DNA of 7,679 nucleotides from Nitrososphaerota archaeon. GTDB taxonomy: Archaea; Thermoproteota; Nitrososphaeria_A; Caldarchaeales; Wolframiiraptoraceae. Below the pieces are notes generated by a model that was given only the letters and a program-made list of their open reading frames with translations, had not been told where the DNA came from and did no database searches. Position 1 is the stretch's first letter, and each line of letters starts with the position of its first letter. Positions 6,989 through 7,679 of this stretch are shown piece by piece. Location of the stretch: the NCBI GenBank assembly GCA_021160205.1, contig JAGHCZ010000109.1:1-7679 (forward strand), read 5' to 3'. The position numbers and the translations under genes were made by a program.

Positions 6989-7530
6989 GGTCGTATAAGA
7001 TAATCGTCTCCGGGCCGTTTAACGCCGGCAAAACCACGTTCATCAGAACTTTATGCGAGGAATACATTGATACGGATAAAAAGCTCTTGAAACCCCTCGG
7101 AGAAAAAACGAAAACCACAGTCGCCCTCGATTTCGGCGTCGTGAGCTTCGACAATAAGTCGGTAAGGCTCTTCGGCACGCCGGGCCAGAAGTCCTTCTAC
7201 TTCATGTGGGAAGTTCTCTCAAAGAAACTAGATGGGTATATTTTGCTGGTGGACAGCGAGGATATAGAAGCGTTAAATGAGGCCGAAGACCTCTATAGGT
7301 TCTTCAGGATAATGACCCCGGAAATTCCGCATGCTATCGGATTAAATAAATACAACAGACCTGGATTTAAAATGGAGCCAAGGGATGTTGTAATGGCGTT
7401 AAGCGTTCCCCCCTCTGTTCCGGTTCTCAAGGTTGATGCACGAAACTATGAAAGCCCGTTAAATCTCGTAAAAACCGTGGTGAAGCTGATCGATGAGAGG
7501 CGGAGGAGGCTAGAGAATGAAGTTATCTGA
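6985..7530 (+). CDS. Small Ras-like GTPase, MglA/COG2229 type
   Basis: The 181-residue single-domain GTPase has P-loop GPFNAGKTT (10-18), a switch I threonine near 44-45 (KTTVALDFG), G3 as FGTPGQ (63-68), G4 as NKYN (121-124) and G5-like VDARN (150-154). Gly replaces the usual G3 Asp; bacterial MglA also lacks this Asp (TVPGQ), so this fits the group. Asn replaces the guanine-specifying Asp of NKxD, which is unusual. No lipidation signal is visible, and the C-terminus is basic (ERRRR). With the two preceding roadblock genes it would form a nucleotide-controlled switch, probably acting on the pilus ATPase encoded divergently. I chose ATG 6985 because it overlaps the previous stop (ATGA), follows GAGAGGG (6974-6980) and puts the P-loop near residue 10. 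The frame is open back to 6910, but that part lies inside the roadblock gene. Confidence 0.92.
   Translation: MRSYKIIVSGPFNAGKTTFIRTLCEEYIDTDKKLLKPLGEKTKTTVALDFGVVSFDNKSVRLFGTPGQKSFYFMWEVLSKKLDGYILLVDSEDIEALNEAEDLYRFFRIMTPEIPHAIGLNKYNRPGFKMEPRDVVMALSVPPSVPVLKVDARNYESPLNLVKTVVKLIDERRRRLENEVI
7502..7509 (+). promoter_or_regulatory. Strong Shine-Dalgarno site for the 44-residue ORF
   Basis: GGAGGAGG sits 7 bases before ATG 7517, inside the end of the GTPase gene. It also encodes Arg residues of the GTPase tail, but its strength and spacing support translation of the small ORF. Confidence 0.6.
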
Positions 7531-7651
7531 GGGGTTTATAGGATTCTTTTACGCGAATTTCAGGGGACTAGGGTCCATTCTTCTCAAAATATTTCCGGGC
7601 ATAGCTTCGAAGCTTGAAAGCTCATCTGTCAGGATTTTTGCACGTGCATAG
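7517..7651 (+). CDS. Small ORF of 44 residues, possible truncated pilus platform N-terminus
   Basis: ATG 7517 to TAG 7649-7651 encodes 44 residues and overlaps the GTPase gene by 14 bases. The strong upstream GGAGGAGG and the operon position favour a real gene. The peptide has short runs of aromatic and aliphatic residues (FIGFFYANF, SILLKIFPGIA) and basic residues near the end, but no full transmembrane helix. Its pattern (Y..F.gl...LlkiFPGia.kL...svRI) resembles, by eye, the cytosolic segment before the first membrane helix of archaeal TadC/FlaJ-like platform proteins. A platform is the component one would expect here but do not see. The likeness is weak and may be coincidence. It is in the same frame as the next start (7670), separated by two TAG codons. 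Confidence 0.45.
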   Translation: MKLSEGFIGFFYANFRGLGSILLKIFPGIASKLESSSVRIFARA

Positions 7652-7655
7652 TCAT

Positions 7656-7662
7656 AGGAGGT
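7656..7662 (+). promoter_or_regulatory. Shine-Dalgarno site for the gene entering the right edge
   Basis: AGGAGGT sits 7 bases before TTG 7670, the same spacing as the GGAGGT that serves the TTG at 2528. Confidence 0.6.
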
Positions 7663-7669
7663 AGGTCCC

Positions 7670-7679
7670 TTGAAGAAGC
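7670..7679 (+). CDS. Start of a further operon gene (partial, MKK...)
   Basis: TTG 7670 follows AGGAGGT by 7 bases and opens a frame beginning Met-Lys-Lys before the window ends. It lies 18 bases after the 44-residue ORF and probably belongs to the same operon. The product cannot be identified from three codons. A pilus platform or another pilin would fit the context, but that is a guess. Confidence 0.4.

Noticed and set aside
7531..7617. Frameshifted continuation of the GTPase
   Set aside because: The GTPase is full length at 181 residues and the reading after its stop has no family resemblance.
7649..7660. TAG read as pyrrolysine or read-through to join the 44-residue ORF to the next frame
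   Set aside because: TAG is an ordinary stop for the pilin gene (1405-1407), where read-through would run into the convergent gene, and a strong ribosome site precedes TTG 7670.
1..7679. tRNA, rRNA, CRISPR array or insertion sequence
   Set aside because: No repeat-spacer pattern, transposase, terminal repeats or cloverleaf was seen. Gaps between genes are all 116 bases or less.

Overview
The window looks archaeal, probably from a TACK-type and possibly thermophilic lineage. The evidence is a class III (archaeal prepilin) signal peptide, an archaeal TadA/FlaI-type pilus ATPase, roadblock proteins paired with a small Ras-like GTPase, TATA-box promoters, purine-rich Shine-Dalgarno sites and frequent TTG/GTG starts. 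Only three of the nine starts seen are ATG. The species cannot be fixed from this sequence.

Layout. (1) 1-1407, plus strand: the tail of a beta-rich, probably secreted protein, overlapping a large pilin-like protein (class III signal peptide plus an ectodomain of about 370 residues). (2) 1417-2448, minus strand: an AmmeMemoRadiSam-type radical SAM enzyme, convergent with the pilin gene. (3) 2528-3970, plus strand: a radical SAM/SPASM enzyme with a 115-residue N-terminal extension. It is divergent from gene 2 across a 79-base gap with one near-palindromic TATA-like element. (4) 3982-5793, minus strand: a type IV pilus/secretion ATPase with an unusual C-terminal winged-helix-like tail. (5) 5910-7651, plus strand: a tight operon of a membrane-anchored roadblock-like protein, a soluble roadblock protein, an MglA-like GTPase and a 44-residue small ORF. 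A further gene starts at 7670 and runs off the end.

The most interesting part is the right half. The pilus ATPase and the roadblock-roadblock-GTPase operon diverge from a 116-base region. That region has one TATA box facing each way and a 12-base inverted repeat between them, which suggests shared control. In bacteria, the GTPase MglA and its roadblock partner MglB set the polarity of type IV pili. Here a GTPase and two roadblock proteins, one tethered to the membrane by a transmembrane helix and a Pro/Lys-rich linker, sit beside an archaeal pilus ATPase. I infer a membrane-associated GTPase switch acting on a type IV pilus-like machine, and the prepilin-like genes at the left edge may supply it. 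The two radical SAM genes have no obvious link to this and are probably independent.

No tRNA, rRNA, CRISPR array or insertion sequence was seen, and there is no gene-free stretch longer than 116 bases.
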